From Salinibacterium sp. M195 (GTDB lineage: Bacteria; Actinomycetota; Actinomycetes; Actinomycetales; Microbacteriaceae): 64,000 bases of DNA. The stretch is taken from the NCBI RefSeq assembly GCF_019443965.1, contig NZ_CP040814.1:2108001-2172000 (forward strand). The letters are read 5' to 3'. This document shows positions 9,068-18,866 of the stretch, in pieces. The notes under the pieces are model-generated. The model saw only the letters and a program-made list of their open reading frames with translations. It was not told the DNA's origin and searched no databases. How positions within the stretch are numbered: the stretch's first letter is position 1; each line of letters begins with the position of its first letter. Made by a program: the position numbers and the translations under genes.

Positions 9068-9646
9068 GTGGCAAAAGTATCTTCATCCGACAGCAACTCG
9101 ACTCCCGATGACTCGGTTAACCATGAAAGTGTCACCGGAAAGGGTCGCCCCACCCCCACCCGCAAAGAGCGCGAAGCAGCCAATCAGCGGCCGTTAGTTT
9201 CCAGCGACCGCAAGGAAGCTCGCCGCGCGTCCCGCACGCAAATGCAGGCAGAACGTGAGCGCGCTCGCATCGGCATGGCGAACGGTGAAGAGAAGTACCT
9301 CCCGATTCGCGACCGCGGCCCGCAGAAGCGCTACGTTCGCGACTACGTAGACGCTCGATTCAGCGTTGGCGAATTGCTCGTGCCCGCGATGTTCATTGCG
9401 ATCCTGCTCACCCTCATCGATGTGCCAGCCGCACAAATCCTCGGCTTGACCGCGCTCTGGGCCTTCTTCCTGATTGCCGCAGCTGACGCGATTCTTCTTG
9501 GCCTCCGCCTTCGTCGCAAAGTCAAAGAAAAGTTTGGCGAATCGCACGCTGAAAAGATTCGTTGGTATGCCGCAATGCGATCGCTACAAATGCGGATCAT
9601 GCGCCTTCCCAAGCCGCAGGTCAAGCGCCGACAGTTTCCCAGTTAG
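9068..9646 (+). CDS. DUF3043 membrane protein
   Basis: A 192-residue protein typical of actinobacteria. The N-terminal half is soluble and very basic, rich in Arg, Lys and Glu. Two hydrophobic helices follow (about residues 100-118 and 122-145), then a basic C-terminal tail. The family (DUF3043) has no established function. GTG is the start, with AAGGAA five bases before it. It is monocistronic: divergent from the dipeptidase and closed by a strong hairpin. Confidence 0.85.
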   Translation: MAKVSSSDSNSTPDDSVNHESVTGKGRPTPTRKEREAANQRPLVSSDRKEARRASRTQMQAERERARIGMANGEEKYLPIRDRGPQKRYVRDYVDARFSVGELLVPAMFIAILLTLIDVPAAQILGLTALWAFFLIAAADAILLGLRLRRKVKEKFGESHAEKIRWYAAMRSLQMRIMRLPKPQVKRRQFPS

Positions 9647-9659
9647 ACGACGTGAGTCG

Positions 9660-9688
9660 CTCAGCGGTTCATAACGTGAGCCGCTGAG
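9660..9688 (+). terminator. Terminator after the DUF3043 gene
   Basis: A 12-bp stem with one G-T wobble (9660-9671 with 9677-9688) and a 5-base loop, followed by TTTCTTC on the + strand. It separates the DUF3043 gene from convergent pyrD. Confidence 0.8.
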
Positions 9689-9765
9689 TTTCTTCGCGCT
9701 CACCTTGATGGGCCGCATCCTCAGCTAGCCCCTGGGTCGCTAGGCTGCCCTGCAGGCACCGCTGG

Positions 9766-10800
9766 TTATACGGAACGCTCCGTCCGGAGCAGTGAAGCAA
9801 GCCTCCGGTTGATCGAACGCGCCCAGAACGGGCCACGGTAGATAAAGCCGGTGTATCCCTGGACCAGCGTCGCGCCCTCGCGCAATCGTTCGGCGACGTC
9901 TTCTGCGGTTTCGACGCCACCAACGCTGATTACGCAGAATTCGGCGGGAACAACGGAACGGATTACCCGTAGCAGCTCACGGGAGCGCTCAGCGACTGGT
10001 CGACCAGAGACTCCCCCGGCACCTGCTGCCTCAACGATTTCGGGTGCCGTCTCCAGCCCTTCACGCGAGAGCGTCGTGTTTGTCGCAATGATGCCGTCGA
10101 GTTCTTCGACCGCAAGGCGGGCGATCGCGCTGGCTTCGTCATCCGAAACATCGGGGGCAATCTTGACAAGCACTGGCGTGTCTCCCGCGGCAGCTTTCAC
10201 GGCCGTGAGTAGCGGCTTAAGTTTGTCAATCTCCTGCAGCCCACGTAGCCCCGGCGTATTGGGGGAACTCACGTTGACCACGAGATAGTCGGCCAACGGA
10301 GCCAAGGCCCGAGCACTCGTGAGGTAATCGGCAACAGCATTCTCGACCGCTACAACGCGAGACTTGCCAATGTTGATCCCAATAATGGGCCGCGGAGCTT
10401 GCCGGCGGGCGCGCTCAATCACTACAGCTGCTTTAGCTGCCCCCGCATTATTGAACCCCATCCGATTGATAACGCCGCGGTCGGCAACAAGGCGAAAGAG
10501 CCGAGGCTTGGGGTTTCCTGGCTGCGGCAACGCGGTAATCGTGCCGACCTCAACGTGACTGAACCCGAGCTGGCCAAGACCCAGAATTGCCACACCAGAC
10601 TTATCAAACCCCGCGGCGACGCCGAACGGCGAATCGAAGGTCAGGCCAAGCGTCTCGACACGAAGCGCAGGGTCTGGCGCGCGTTTCAGCAAGCGGCCGA
10701 CACCAGTCGACGGAAGCGCTCGAATTACCGAGAACGCCAAGGAGTGAGCGAACTCGGGGTCAAGCCTCTTGAGAACGGTGCGGAAGAAGAACTCATACAT
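9766..10800 (-). CDS. pyrD: Quinone-dependent dihydroorotate dehydrogenase (class 2)
   Basis: A 344-residue FMN enzyme oxidising dihydroorotate to orotate in pyrimidine synthesis, with electrons passed to the quinone pool. The class 2 hallmark is the catalytic serine in NVSSPNTPGLRGLQ together with an N-terminal helical extension (MYEFFFRTVLKRLDPEFAH) that docks on the membrane. FMN-binding stretches include AAGFDK, INIGK, IATNTT and the C-terminal ISVGGV. Full length. It lies downstream of nrdR on the same strand with a 50-base gap and converges with the DUF3043 gene. Confidence 0.95.
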   Translation of the reverse strand: MYEFFFRTVLKRLDPEFAHSLAFSVIRALPSTGVGRLLKRAPDPALRVETLGLTFDSPFGVAAGFDKSGVAILGLGQLGFSHVEVGTITALPQPGNPKPRLFRLVADRGVINRMGFNNAGAAKAAVVIERARRQAPRPIIGINIGKSRVVAVENAVADYLTSARALAPLADYLVVNVSSPNTPGLRGLQEIDKLKPLLTAVKAAAGDTPVLVKIAPDVSDDEASAIARLAVEELDGIIATNTTLSREGLETAPEIVEAAGAGGVSGRPVAERSRELLRVIRSVVPAEFCVISVGGVETAEDVAERLREGATLVQGYTGFIYRGPFWARSINRRLASLLRTERSV

Positions 10801-10850
10801 AGGCAGCGACGCTCTCAGCGATAGAAGAAGGTGAAGAAATCAGGGGCGAA

Positions 10851-11309
10851 TTAGGAAGTTGTGCCGTGATCCAAACGGAGTTGACTAATCGCCGCATCAA
10901 AGTCGTCGAGTGAGTCAAACGCTTGGTACACGCTCGCAAAGCGCAGATAGGCAACTTCGTCGAGGTCGCGCAGCGGCGAAAGAATCGCCAAGCCGATTTC
11001 GTTCGCGTCAATCTGAGCCGTGCCGGTAGCGCGGATCGACTCTTCAACTTTTTGGGCGAGCACAGCCAGATCAGTGTCGGTAACGGGGCGGCCCTGACAT
11101 GCTTTGCGAACACCGCTGACGATCTTTTCGCGGCTAAACGATTCGACAACTCCATTGCGCTTGATCACATTGAGCGATGCCGTCTCTGTCGTGGAGAACC
11201 GTCGGCCACACTCGGGGCACTGGCGTCGTCGACGAATCGATAGGCCGTCATCGCTCGTGCGGGAATCAACAACCCTGCTGTCAGGATGCCTACAAAAAGG
11301 GCAATACAT
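10851..11309 (-). CDS. nrdR: Transcriptional repressor NrdR
   Basis: A 152-residue repressor of ribonucleotide reductase genes that senses ATP/dATP. Residues 1-40 form the zinc ribbon with C3, C6, C31 and C34; the rest is an ATP-cone with VIKRNG and SREKI motifs. Its usual targets are nrd promoters carrying NrdR boxes, none of which I see in this window. It sits 20 bases after hisD on the same strand. Confidence 0.96.
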   Translation of the reverse strand: MYCPFCRHPDSRVVDSRTSDDGLSIRRRRQCPECGRRFSTTETASLNVIKRNGVVESFSREKIVSGVRKACQGRPVTDTDLAVLAQKVEESIRATGTAQIDANEIGLAILSPLRDLDEVAYLRFASVYQAFDSLDDFDAAISQLRLDHGTTS

Positions 11310-11329
11310 AGTGACTCAATGGTACCCGG

Positions 11330-12643
11330 TCAGTGGTCGCTGAACCGCGCACTCACAGCCGCTCCGTGGGCGGGCAGGTCCTCAGCAGCGCTCAACGCCA
11401 CGATGTGCGGTTCAAGAGCACGCAGGGCGTCGTGGCTGTACCGGATGACCTGCTGCGGCCGCAAGAATGTGTACGCGCCGAGTCCAGATGAGAAGCGCGA
11501 CTGCCCTCCCGTCGGAAGCACGTGATTGGAACCCGCCAAGTAGTCGCCGAGGCTCACAGGAGACTGCTCCCCCAAGAAAATTGCTCCTGCGTTGTCAATC
11601 ATGTCGAGAACAGTCCCAGACTCTTCAGTCTGAATTTCAAGGTGTTCAGGGCCATAGGCATTGCTGAGGGCCGCTGCTGCAGCCATGTCGCTAACCAGGA
11701 CGATTGCGGACTGTTGACCGTCAAGGGCGATGCTGGCTCGCTCGGAATGCGGCGTAGCAGCACGTTGCTTCTCCAGCTCAACCCTCACGGCGTCGGCCAG
11801 CTCTTCGGAGTCAGTCACCAGAACGGCAGCCGCGAGCTCATCGTGCTCGGCTTGACTCAGGAGATCTGCCGCAACAAGCCGGGGATCAGCACTGGCATCC
11901 GCAATAATCAGAATCTCGGTCGGGCCTGCCTCAGAGTCGATGCCAACGATGCCGCGAACAGCACGCTTAGCAGCGGCAACATAAACGTTTCCCGGGCCAG
12001 TAATAATGTCAACCGGGTCCAAGCCCAGCTCTGGGACTCCGTAGGCGAATGCACCGATAGCACCGGCTCCTCCCATCGCATAGACCTCGTCGACGCCGAG
12101 CAAGCCTGCAGCACCCAAGATTGTTGGATGCACCGCTCCCCCGAAGTTGCGTTGCGGTGGCGACGCAAGAGCCACGGATGAGACGCCAGCTACCTGAGCC
12201 GGAACGACGTTCATGATCACGCTCGACGGATAGACCGCCTTGCCCCCTGGCACATAGAGGCCAACGCGATTAACGGGTTGCCAGCGCTGCACAATCTCGG
12301 CGCCGTCACCCAGTGAGGTCATCATAGGCGGCGGCACTTGCGCCTTACTTGCCGTGCGAACACGATCGATCGCAAGCTCAAGGGCTTCGCGTACGGCCGG
12401 CACAAGGGCGCGGGTTGCTCGAGTAATTTCATCGGCATGAATGCGTACGCGATCTGGTCGCACTCGATCGAGACGTTCAGCTTGCTCAAGGAGGGCCTGT
12501 TCGCCTCGCTCTCGAACATCATCGATCAGCTGAATCGCGGTAGCGGAAGCAACGGAGACATCCATTTGAGCGCGAGGGATGACACGGGAAAGTTCAGCGC
12601 GGCTCAGTGCGGCGGCGCGAAGATCAATTGTATTCAGCGACAT
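11330..12643 (-). CDS. hisD: Histidinol dehydrogenase
   Basis: A 437-residue NAD-dependent zinc enzyme that performs the last two oxidations of histidine synthesis. Visible signatures are QAEHDE with zinc ligands, YGPEHLEI with the catalytic Glu-His pair, GAIFLG and SLGDYLAGSNH. The start ATG at 12643 has GTGAGG before it. No other his genes follow; the next gene is nrdR, so the rest of the pathway is encoded outside the window. Confidence 0.96.
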   Translation of the reverse strand: MSLNTIDLRAAALSRAELSRVIPRAQMDVSVASATAIQLIDDVRERGEQALLEQAERLDRVRPDRVRIHADEITRATRALVPAVREALELAIDRVRTASKAQVPPPMMTSLGDGAEIVQRWQPVNRVGLYVPGGKAVYPSSVIMNVVPAQVAGVSSVALASPPQRNFGGAVHPTILGAAGLLGVDEVYAMGGAGAIGAFAYGVPELGLDPVDIITGPGNVYVAAAKRAVRGIVGIDSEAGPTEILIIADASADPRLVAADLLSQAEHDELAAAVLVTDSEELADAVRVELEKQRAATPHSERASIALDGQQSAIVLVSDMAAAAALSNAYGPEHLEIQTEESGTVLDMIDNAGAIFLGEQSPVSLGDYLAGSNHVLPTGGQSRFSSGLGAYTFLRPQQVIRYSHDALRALEPHIVALSAAEDLPAHGAAVSARFSDH

Positions 12644-12711
12644 GGCCTCACCATGTTAGTTCGTTCTGTCTTCGGAATTCTTGTGCTCCGATTAGGGTTG
12701 ATACAGAGCCT

Positions 12712-13215
12712 ATGAATAATTCAGCAGCAGCAGAGGGAATCGACGCGTTTAAAAGCGCCTTCAGACGACACGCGGCCGGCGTCGCGGTGGTGACATCCCT
12801 CGCCCCCGATGGACATCCAGTGGGATTCACCGCTACGTCACTGGCATCGTTGGCCGCAGTGCCCCCACTCGCGACCTTCAACATGGCCCAAGTCTCAAGC
12901 TCGTGGCCCGCGATCACTTTAGGCAACAGAGTTGCCATTCACATGCTGGGACCACGGAGCCGCCACCTTGCTGAACTCATGGCTGCGGCCCATGATCTCC
13001 GGTTTATTGGCGATCATTGGCACGCCGACGACGGCGGGTTGCCGCTGCTCAACGGAGCGACAGCAATCGCTATTGGACACATCGTCGATGTGCACCCGGT
13101 GCACAATAACGCCATTGTCGTCGTTGAAATCGACAATGGCATTCTGGGTGAAGAAGACGAAGCTCTGCTCTATCACGAGCGCGCTTATATGCGCCCTCAC
13201 CCTCTCGAAGGCTAA
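12712..13215 (+). CDS. Flavin reductase-like FMN-binding protein
   Basis: A 167-residue flavin reductase domain protein. The N-terminus has the family pattern FRRHAAGVAVVTS followed by GFTATSLASLAAVPPLATFN, and an RAYMRP-type end. Such enzymes supply reduced FMN or bind FMN for partner oxygenases; no partner is adjacent. I start it at the ATG at 12712; an upstream in-frame start at 12607 would run through the divergent hisD start and lacks the family pattern. Divergent from hisD, convergent with dnaE. Confidence 0.85.
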   Translation: MNNSAAAEGIDAFKSAFRRHAAGVAVVTSLAPDGHPVGFTATSLASLAAVPPLATFNMAQVSSSWPAITLGNRVAIHMLGPRSRHLAELMAAAHDLRFIGDHWHADDGGLPLLNGATAIAIGHIVDVHPVHNNAIVVVEIDNGILGEEDEALLYHERAYMRPHPLEG

Positions 13216-13223
13216 AGCCGCCT

Positions 13224-13264
13224 GTCGCTCTGTGACCTATTCAGCCCGAGGTCACCATAGCGAC
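13224..13264. terminator. Bidirectional hairpin between flavin reductase and dnaE
   Basis: Two stacked 6-bp stems: GTCGCT (13224-13229) with AGCGAC (13259-13264), and GTGACC (13232-13237) with GGTCAC (13250-13255). There is no T-tract on either side. The placement between convergent stops supports a terminator role. Confidence 0.55.
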
Positions 13265-13292
13265 TCGATTCCGCGAACGTTGGAGCTCTCGC

Positions 13293-16200
13293 TCAACCAA
13301 GACAACCGGGGCCGAGCAAGGTCTTGAGCTCACCGTAAAGATCTGCCGAGACCTTAACCCGGTACGGCACCTCAAAGACACGAGCCATATCGCCGCGCAC
13401 CAGCCGCAAACGCACCTCGACATTTCCAGAGTGCCGAATGAGCACGTCACCGAGACCGGAGACGACGTCAGTTGTCGCTCGCTGCTCGTTAATCGACACC
13501 ACGATGGGGCCGGATCCCAAACTCGGACCCAGCTCTGGTGAAAACATGCTGACCGCGTGCAAATTCATGCCGTCATCGCGAGCACTCGCCCGGCCACGCA
13601 CAACGACTATGGAGTCGTTTACGAGCCCAGGGGCAAACTCCTGATATGTCTTGCCTAGGAACATCACGTCAATCTCGCCACCGAAGTCTTCGACAGTGAC
13701 GATGCCGTACTGATTACCGCTATTGCGGGCGACTCGATGCTGCACACTCGTAACAAGACCGGCGATCGAGACGTGCTCGCCATCTGAAACAGTGTCGCCA
13801 GAAAGGACTTCGGTGATCGTGAAGTCCTGATGTTTGGCCAACTGAATCTCGAGGCCAGACAAGGGGTGATCTGATACGTAGAGGCCGAGCATTTCGCGCT
13901 CGAAGGCGAGCTTGTCGCGCTTCGACCATTCTGGGCGCTCTGGAACGCCATCGTCGTCTTCGTTGAAATCGAAAATGCCGCCGAAGAGATCCACTTGACC
14001 GTTCGCTTCGTTGCGCTTGAGGCTCACTGCCGAATCGCACGCGTCTTCATGAATTTCGAGAAGTCCACGACGGGTTGCTCCAAGCGAATCGAAGGCACCC
14101 GATTTGATCAAGGATTCGACTGTTCGCTTATTCGCTACCTGAATGGAAACCTTGCGCAGATAGTCGTGGAACGACTCGAAACGACCTTTGTCGGTGCGTG
14201 CTCGCACAATCTGCTCAACAACTGCGGCACCGACGTTGCGCACAGCGCCGAGACCAAAGCGAATATCGCCAGCCACAGCCGTGAAGTTTACGGTCGACTC
14301 GTTGACATCGGGTGCGAGCACCTTAATGCCCATTCGCCGGCACTCACTCAGGTACATTCCGAGCTTGTCTTTGGAATCTCCCACACTCGTCAGCAGTGCC
14401 GCCATGTACTCGGAGGGGTAGTTCGCTTTGAGGTAGGCGGTCCAGTAACTGAGAACACCGTAGCCGGCGCTGTGCGCCTTGTTGAAGGCGTAGTCAGCGA
14501 AGGGCATCAGGGTTTCCCAGAGCACCTTCACAGCTTCTTTACTGAAGCCGTTGTCGAGCATTCCGGTTTCGAAGCCGATGAACTGTTTGTCGAGCTCTTC
14601 TTTCTTCTTCTTACCCATTGCGCGACGCAAAACATCTGCTTGGCCGAGCGTGAATCCCGCGACTTTCTGAGCCACAGACATGACTTGCTCTTGGTAAACG
14701 ATGAGCCCGAATGTCGTTCCCAGGATGTCCTTGAGCGGCTCCTCAAGCTCGGCATGAATCGCATCGATCTCTTCCAAGCCGTTCTTACGAAGCGCGTACT
14801 TGGTGTGAGAGTTCATGCCCATGGGGCCAGGGCGATACAACGCGATGACGGCGGAGATGTCTTCGAAGTTGGTGGGCTTCAGCTGCTTAAGCAGCGCGCG
14901 CATAGGCCCGCCGTCCAGCTGGAAGACGCCCAAGGTGTCGCCGCGCGCGAGCAAATCGTAAGTCTTCTGGTCGGCATCAAGATCAAGATCTTCAATGACG
15001 AGTGGCGAACCGGTGTTCGCCTTGATCATCGTGAGCGCATCTTCAATGACCGTGAGGTTTCGCAACCCCAAGAAGTCCATCTTGATGAGTCCAAGACTCT
15101 CAAGCGGCGGCTGATCGAACTGGGTAATGATGGCGCCATCATCTTCGCGGCGCATGATCGGCAGCACGTCAAGTAGCGGCTCAGCGGAAAGAACAACGCC
15201 TGCCGCGTGCACTCCCCATTGGCGTTTCAGACCCTCGAGCCCCACAGCGGTGTCGAAGACCTTAGCAGCCTCAGCGTCAGTATCGACGATGCCGCGGATA
15301 TCTGCAGCCTCTTTGTAGCGGGGCGCGTCCTTATTGCGCACGTCATGAAGCGAGATGTCCTTGCCCATGATGGCCGGGGGCATTGCCTTGGTGAGTTTCT
15401 CCCCTACCGAATAAGGCATGCCGAGAACCCGTGCCGAGTCCTTGAGCGCTTGCTTTGCCTTAATCGTGCCGTAGGTGACGATCTGAGCGACGCGGTCGTC
15501 ACCGTACTTATCAGTGACATAGCGGATAACTTCGCCACGTCGCCGATCATCAAAGTCGACGTCGACATCGGGCATTGAAACACGTTCAGGGTTCAAGAAC
15601 CGCTCGAAAATGAGGCCGTGCGCTAGCGGATCCAACTCGGTAATTCCGACGGCATAGGACGCCATCGATCCCGCTGCGGAACCACGACCGGGACCAACGC
15701 GGATGCCCTGCGCCTTTGCCCATTCAATGAAATCAGCGACCACGAGGAAGTAGCCAGGGAATCCCATTTGCTGAATTACGTCGACCTCGTATTTAGCTTG
15801 GGCGAGGTGGGCATCGGATGGCGCATTGTGGAAACGCTTGTTCATCCCCCGCGCGACTTCTTTCTCGAACCACGTCGCTTCAGTCTCTCCCTCGGGCACC
15901 GGGAAGCGGGGCATCAGGTCGCGGCCTTCGAAATTTACTTCGCAACGTTCAGCGATCAGAAGAGTGTTGTCGCAGGCCTCAGGATGCTCACGGAACAACG
16001 AGCGCATTTCGGCGGCCGACTTGAGATAAAACTCGTTCGAGTCAAATTTGAAACGGTTCGGGTCGTCAAGGGTGGAAGCCGACTGCACACACAAGAGCGC
16101 AGCGTGGGCAGTCGCGTCGTGCGAGTGCGTGTAGTGCAGGTCGTTCGTCGCCAGGAGCGGCATGTCGAGCTCTTTGGCGAGCTTGATGAGATCGAGGATC

Positions 16201-16817
16201 GTGCGTCGCTCGATGTCGATTCCGTGATCCATAATTTCGGCGAAAAAATTCTCTTTGCCAAAAATGTCTTGAAAGTCAGCCGCCGCTTGCCGCGCCTCGA
16301 CATAGAGACCGAGCCGAAGCTTCGTCTGAACCTCGCCTCCAACACACCCTGTCGTGGCGATGATGCCCTTGGAGTACTGGCTTAGAAGCTCGCGATCCAT
16401 TCGAGGCTTGAAGTAGAAGCCCTCGATCGACGCTTTCGACGACAGTCGGAAAAGGTTATGCATGCCCTCGTTGTTCTGAGACAACAAGGTCATGTGGGTG
16501 TACGCACCACTGCCACCAACGTCATCGCGAGACTGATGACTACCGCCCCAGCGCACACGAGTTTTGTCACTCCGAGCTGTGCCTGGCGTGATGTACGCCT
16601 CAGTGCCAATGATGGGTTTGATTCCGCGAGCTGTAGCAGACTGCCAAAAGTCGTAGGCACCAAACATGTTGCCATGGTCGGTGATCGCAATCGCCGGCAT
16701 TCCCTGTTCTACAGCGGCATCGAGCAACGGCCCTACGCGCGCTGCACCATCGAGCATCGAATACTCGCTATGAACGTGCAAATGCACAAACGAGTCGTTA
16801 TTAGCAGCCACAGACAC
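13293..16817 (-). CDS. dnaE: DNA polymerase III alpha subunit (replicative polymerase)
   Basis: The replicative polymerase of the DnaE1 type, 1174 residues from the GTG at 16817. It begins with the PHP domain (FVHLHVHSEYSMLDG), then the polymerase core with PDVDVDFDDRRR, GPGRGSAAGS and the palm aspartates, an HhH region around FNKAHSAGYG, and a C-terminal OB fold (VSIAGLVTSVQHR). An open frame continues 57 codons upstream of 16817, but those residues have no PHP character, so the GTG is preferred. Distinct from the error-prone DnaE2 by its length and context. Confidence 0.96.
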   Translation of the reverse strand: MSVAANNDSFVHLHVHSEYSMLDGAARVGPLLDAAVEQGMPAIAITDHGNMFGAYDFWQSATARGIKPIIGTEAYITPGTARSDKTRVRWGGSHQSRDDVGGSGAYTHMTLLSQNNEGMHNLFRLSSKASIEGFYFKPRMDRELLSQYSKGIIATTGCVGGEVQTKLRLGLYVEARQAAADFQDIFGKENFFAEIMDHGIDIERRTILDLIKLAKELDMPLLATNDLHYTHSHDATAHAALLCVQSASTLDDPNRFKFDSNEFYLKSAAEMRSLFREHPEACDNTLLIAERCEVNFEGRDLMPRFPVPEGETEATWFEKEVARGMNKRFHNAPSDAHLAQAKYEVDVIQQMGFPGYFLVVADFIEWAKAQGIRVGPGRGSAAGSMASYAVGITELDPLAHGLIFERFLNPERVSMPDVDVDFDDRRRGEVIRYVTDKYGDDRVAQIVTYGTIKAKQALKDSARVLGMPYSVGEKLTKAMPPAIMGKDISLHDVRNKDAPRYKEAADIRGIVDTDAEAAKVFDTAVGLEGLKRQWGVHAAGVVLSAEPLLDVLPIMRREDDGAIITQFDQPPLESLGLIKMDFLGLRNLTVIEDALTMIKANTGSPLVIEDLDLDADQKTYDLLARGDTLGVFQLDGGPMRALLKQLKPTNFEDISAVIALYRPGPMGMNSHTKYALRKNGLEEIDAIHAELEEPLKDILGTTFGLIVYQEQVMSVAQKVAGFTLGQADVLRRAMGKKKKEELDKQFIGFETGMLDNGFSKEAVKVLWETLMPFADYAFNKAHSAGYGVLSYWTAYLKANYPSEYMAALLTSVGDSKDKLGMYLSECRRMGIKVLAPDVNESTVNFTAVAGDIRFGLGAVRNVGAAVVEQIVRARTDKGRFESFHDYLRKVSIQVANKRTVESLIKSGAFDSLGATRRGLLEIHEDACDSAVSLKRNEANGQVDLFGGIFDFNEDDDGVPERPEWSKRDKLAFEREMLGLYVSDHPLSGLEIQLAKHQDFTITEVLSGDTVSDGEHVSIAGLVTSVQHRVARNSGNQYGIVTVEDFGGEIDVMFLGKTYQEFAPGLVNDSIVVVRGRASARDDGMNLHAVSMFSPELGPSLGSGPIVVSINEQRATTDVVSGLGDVLIRHSGNVEVRLRLVRGDMARVFEVPYRVKVSADLYGELKTLLGPGCLG

Positions 16818-16878
16818 TCCGAATTCTTTCGAAATCAAGCCTAAGCCTGCAGCCCAAACAGACTCTAACTGACGCGCC

Positions 16879-17799
16879 CTAGTCGGCTCGAAGCACCTCA
16901 AGTGCAGCCTGAAGGTCGGCAGGATACGGAGACTCGAACAGCACTTGTTCTCCGGTCGCCGGATGCGCAAAACCGAGCTTGTGAGCATGCAACCACTGAC
17001 GAGTCAGACCAAGTCTGGCCGAGATGGTGGGGTCAGCGCCATACATGCTGTCTCCGATGCACGGATGCCGCTGCGCCGCCATGTGCACGCGGATCTGATG
17101 GGTGCGCCCGGTTTCGAGTTGCACCTCAACTAGCGCTGCAGAGGGGAATGCTTCAAGAGTTTCGTAGTGCGTGACCGAATCTTTGCCGCCAGCGACAACC
17201 GCAAATTTCCAGCTTGATCCCGGATGACGTCCGATCGGCGCATCAATTGTTCCGGCAAGAGGATCGGGATGACCCTGCACTATCGAATGGTAAATCTTGT
17301 TCACTTCGCGGTCATGAAAAGCCCGTTTGAGCTCGGTGTAGGCAATCTCTGATTTCGCTACGACCATGAGCCCGCTCGTGCCCGCGTCGAGCCGATGCAC
17401 AATTCCCGCGCGCTCTGATGCGCCGGAAGTGGAGATACGGAAGCCAGCACCCGCAAGTGCGCCCAACACTGTCACGCCGTCCCATCCGACTGATGGATGA
17501 GCCGCGACACCGGCAGGCTTATCAATAACGACAATGTGCTCATCGTCGTAAACGATGCCGAGGGTGTCGAGAAGCACGGGAACGATCGTGGGCTCAACCT
17601 TTGACACCCACGAGACCTCGAGCCAGGCATCCGCAACAAGTCGATCAGACTTGCCGACTTCGGCGCCATCCATCGTGACTCCGCCTGACGCCGCGACTTC
17701 GGCGGCGAAGGTTCGAGAGAAGCCCAAAAGTTTAGCAAGAGCGGCGTCTACACGCTGCCCGGCGAGACCTTCAGGAACCGGCATGCTTCGGGTTTCCAC
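16879..17799 (-). CDS. rluD: RluA/RluD-family pseudouridine synthase
   Basis: A 306-residue pseudouridine synthase with an N-terminal S4 RNA-binding domain ([15 protein letters not shown]) and a catalytic domain carrying the [12 protein letters not shown] motif with the catalytic Asp. In E. coli RluD modifies 23S rRNA helix 69; the exact target here is inferred from the family. The GTG at 17799 is chosen because AAGGAG lies six bases upstream; the longer open frame starts at a TTG inside the divIVA terminator. In many actinobacteria lspA lies directly upstream; here the terminator and divIVA do. Confidence 0.92.
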   Translation of the reverse strand: METRSMPVPEGLAGQRVDAALAKLLGFSRTFAAEVAASGGVTMDGAEVGKSDRLVADAWLEVSWVSKVEPTIVPVLLDTLGIVYDDEHIVVIDKPAGVAAHPSVGWDGVTVLGALAGAGFRISTSGASERAGIVHRLDAGTSGLMVVAKSEIAYTELKRAFHDREVNKIYHSIVQGHPDPLAGTIDAPIGRHPGSSWKFAVVAGGKDSVTHYETLEAFPSAALVEVQLETGRTHQIRVHMAAQRHPCIGDSMYGADPTISARLGLTRQWLHAHKLGFAHPATGEQVLFESPYPADLQAALEVLRAD

Positions 17800-17842
17800 A
17801 ACTGCTCCTTGGGTTCCTACTGAATCAATACGCGTACATAGC

Positions 17843-17893
17843 AAAAGCCGCCAGCACCGGCGGAGCCAAAGCTCTCACCGTTGTGCTGGCGGC
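17843..17893 (-). terminator. Rho-independent terminator after divIVA
   Basis: A perfect 11-bp stem (17847-17857 with 17883-17893) followed on the minus strand by TTTT. It ends the divIVA transcript just before the rluD ribosome site. Confidence 0.85.
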
Positions 17894-17905
17894 TTGTGCG
17901 AAAAA

Positions 17906-18739
17906 CTAGCTACCGGAAAAACCGGTGAAACTCGCCGGAGGCTGCTGGGCCGACTGCGGCGCAGCGAAATCTTCGGGTGTCAACTGGCCTGCTGGCTGCG
18001 CGCCTTGTGCGGCATCCTGCTGGGTGGACTCGTGCGAAGACGCTCCCGCAGAAACGAGGCTAGCTGCGTCGAGTTCTTCGAGCTGACCTTCGATATAGCT
18101 CTTCAGCTTCTGACGGTACTCGCGCTCGAAGCTACGCAGCGATTCGATGCGACCTTCGATTTCTTCACGTTCTTTGTTGAGCGAGTCAATGATCGCTTCG
18201 CGTTCTTTCTTGAGCGAACCGACGACCTCTTCGCGCTCCTGCTCGAGGGTGCCAAGCTGAGCACGTTGCTGGGCTTCTGCCTCGGCAACGAGTTCTGCGG
18301 CGGATGTCTGACCCTCGGCGATGAGAGCATCGCGCTTAGCTACACCGTCACGCACATGTTCCTCGTGCAAACGACGAGCGAGCTGAAGCAAGTTGTTCGT
18401 GCTGCTGGCATCGTCGAGGGCCGAAGAGACAGGCTCCGCTGCCGGAGCAACGGGAGCAGCTACCGCCGGCGCGCTCTCTATAGCGGCAGGTGCTACAGCG
18501 GCAACAGGCGCGGCGGCAGCAATTGCCGCTGGAGCACTATTCGCTGACTGCTGCAGTTCGCTCGAGTGAGCCTCGGCAGCGGTGAGTCGCTGGCGCAGTT
18601 CCTCGTTCTCGTTATTGAGACGGCGCAACTCGACAACGACCTCGTCGAGAAAGTCATCGACGTCATCTTGGTCGTATCCCTCGCGGAATTTTGTCGATTC
18701 AAACCGCTTGTTGACTACATCTTCAGGAGTCAAAGCCAT
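17906..18739 (-). CDS. divIVA: DivIVA/Wag31 polar growth protein
   Basis: A 277-residue coiled-coil scaffold that marks negatively curved membrane at the poles and septum and recruits wall-synthesis proteins in actinobacteria. The N-terminal lipid-binding domain is canonical: MALTPEDVVNKRF, then YDQDDVDDFLDEV. A second coiled coil rich in Glu and Arg runs from about residue 130 to 220. An Ala/Pro-rich linker of about 60 residues joins them, and the C-terminus is Gln/Ala-rich. The ATG at 18739 is preceded by AGAGGTGG; the longer open frame lacks support. It is last in the ftsZ-yggS-sepF-yggT-divIVA series and has its own terminator. Confidence 0.95.
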   Translation of the reverse strand: MALTPEDVVNKRFESTKFREGYDQDDVDDFLDEVVVELRRLNNENEELRQRLTAAEAHSSELQQSANSAPAAIAAAAPVAAVAPAAIESAPAVAAPVAPAAEPVSSALDDASSTNNLLQLARRLHEEHVRDGVAKRDALIAEGQTSAAELVAEAEAQQRAQLGTLEQEREEVVGSLKKEREAIIDSLNKEREEIEGRIESLRSFEREYRQKLKSYIEGQLEELDAASLVSAGASSHESTQQDAAQGAQPAGQLTPEDFAAPQSAQQPPASFTGFSGS

Positions 18740-18765
18740 TGGTGCCACCTCTAATAACTTTCTTT

Positions 18766-18790
18766 CAACGTATACACAACGTTCAACGTT
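18766..18790 (-). repeat. AACGTT repeats upstream of divIVA
   Basis: Three CAACGT units (18766-18771, 18777-18782, 18784-18789) lie 27 to 50 bases before the divIVA start. The last two form adjoining AACGTT palindromes. TATACG on the minus strand within this block could be a -10. Protein partner unknown. Confidence 0.35.
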
Positions 18791-18866
18791 CACGTCACAT
18801 TCTAATAACGGAACCTGACTAATTGCCGCATGCTCTATGAACAGACTACATCTGCACTAGCGAGTT

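Noticed and set aside
13995..15176. Long + strand open frame inside dnaE
   Set aside because: Antisense shadow of the polymerase gene; no family pattern and no ribosome site.
16818..16988. Longer start for dnaE
   Set aside because: The extra 57 codons lack PHP-domain character; the GTG at 16817 fits the family start.
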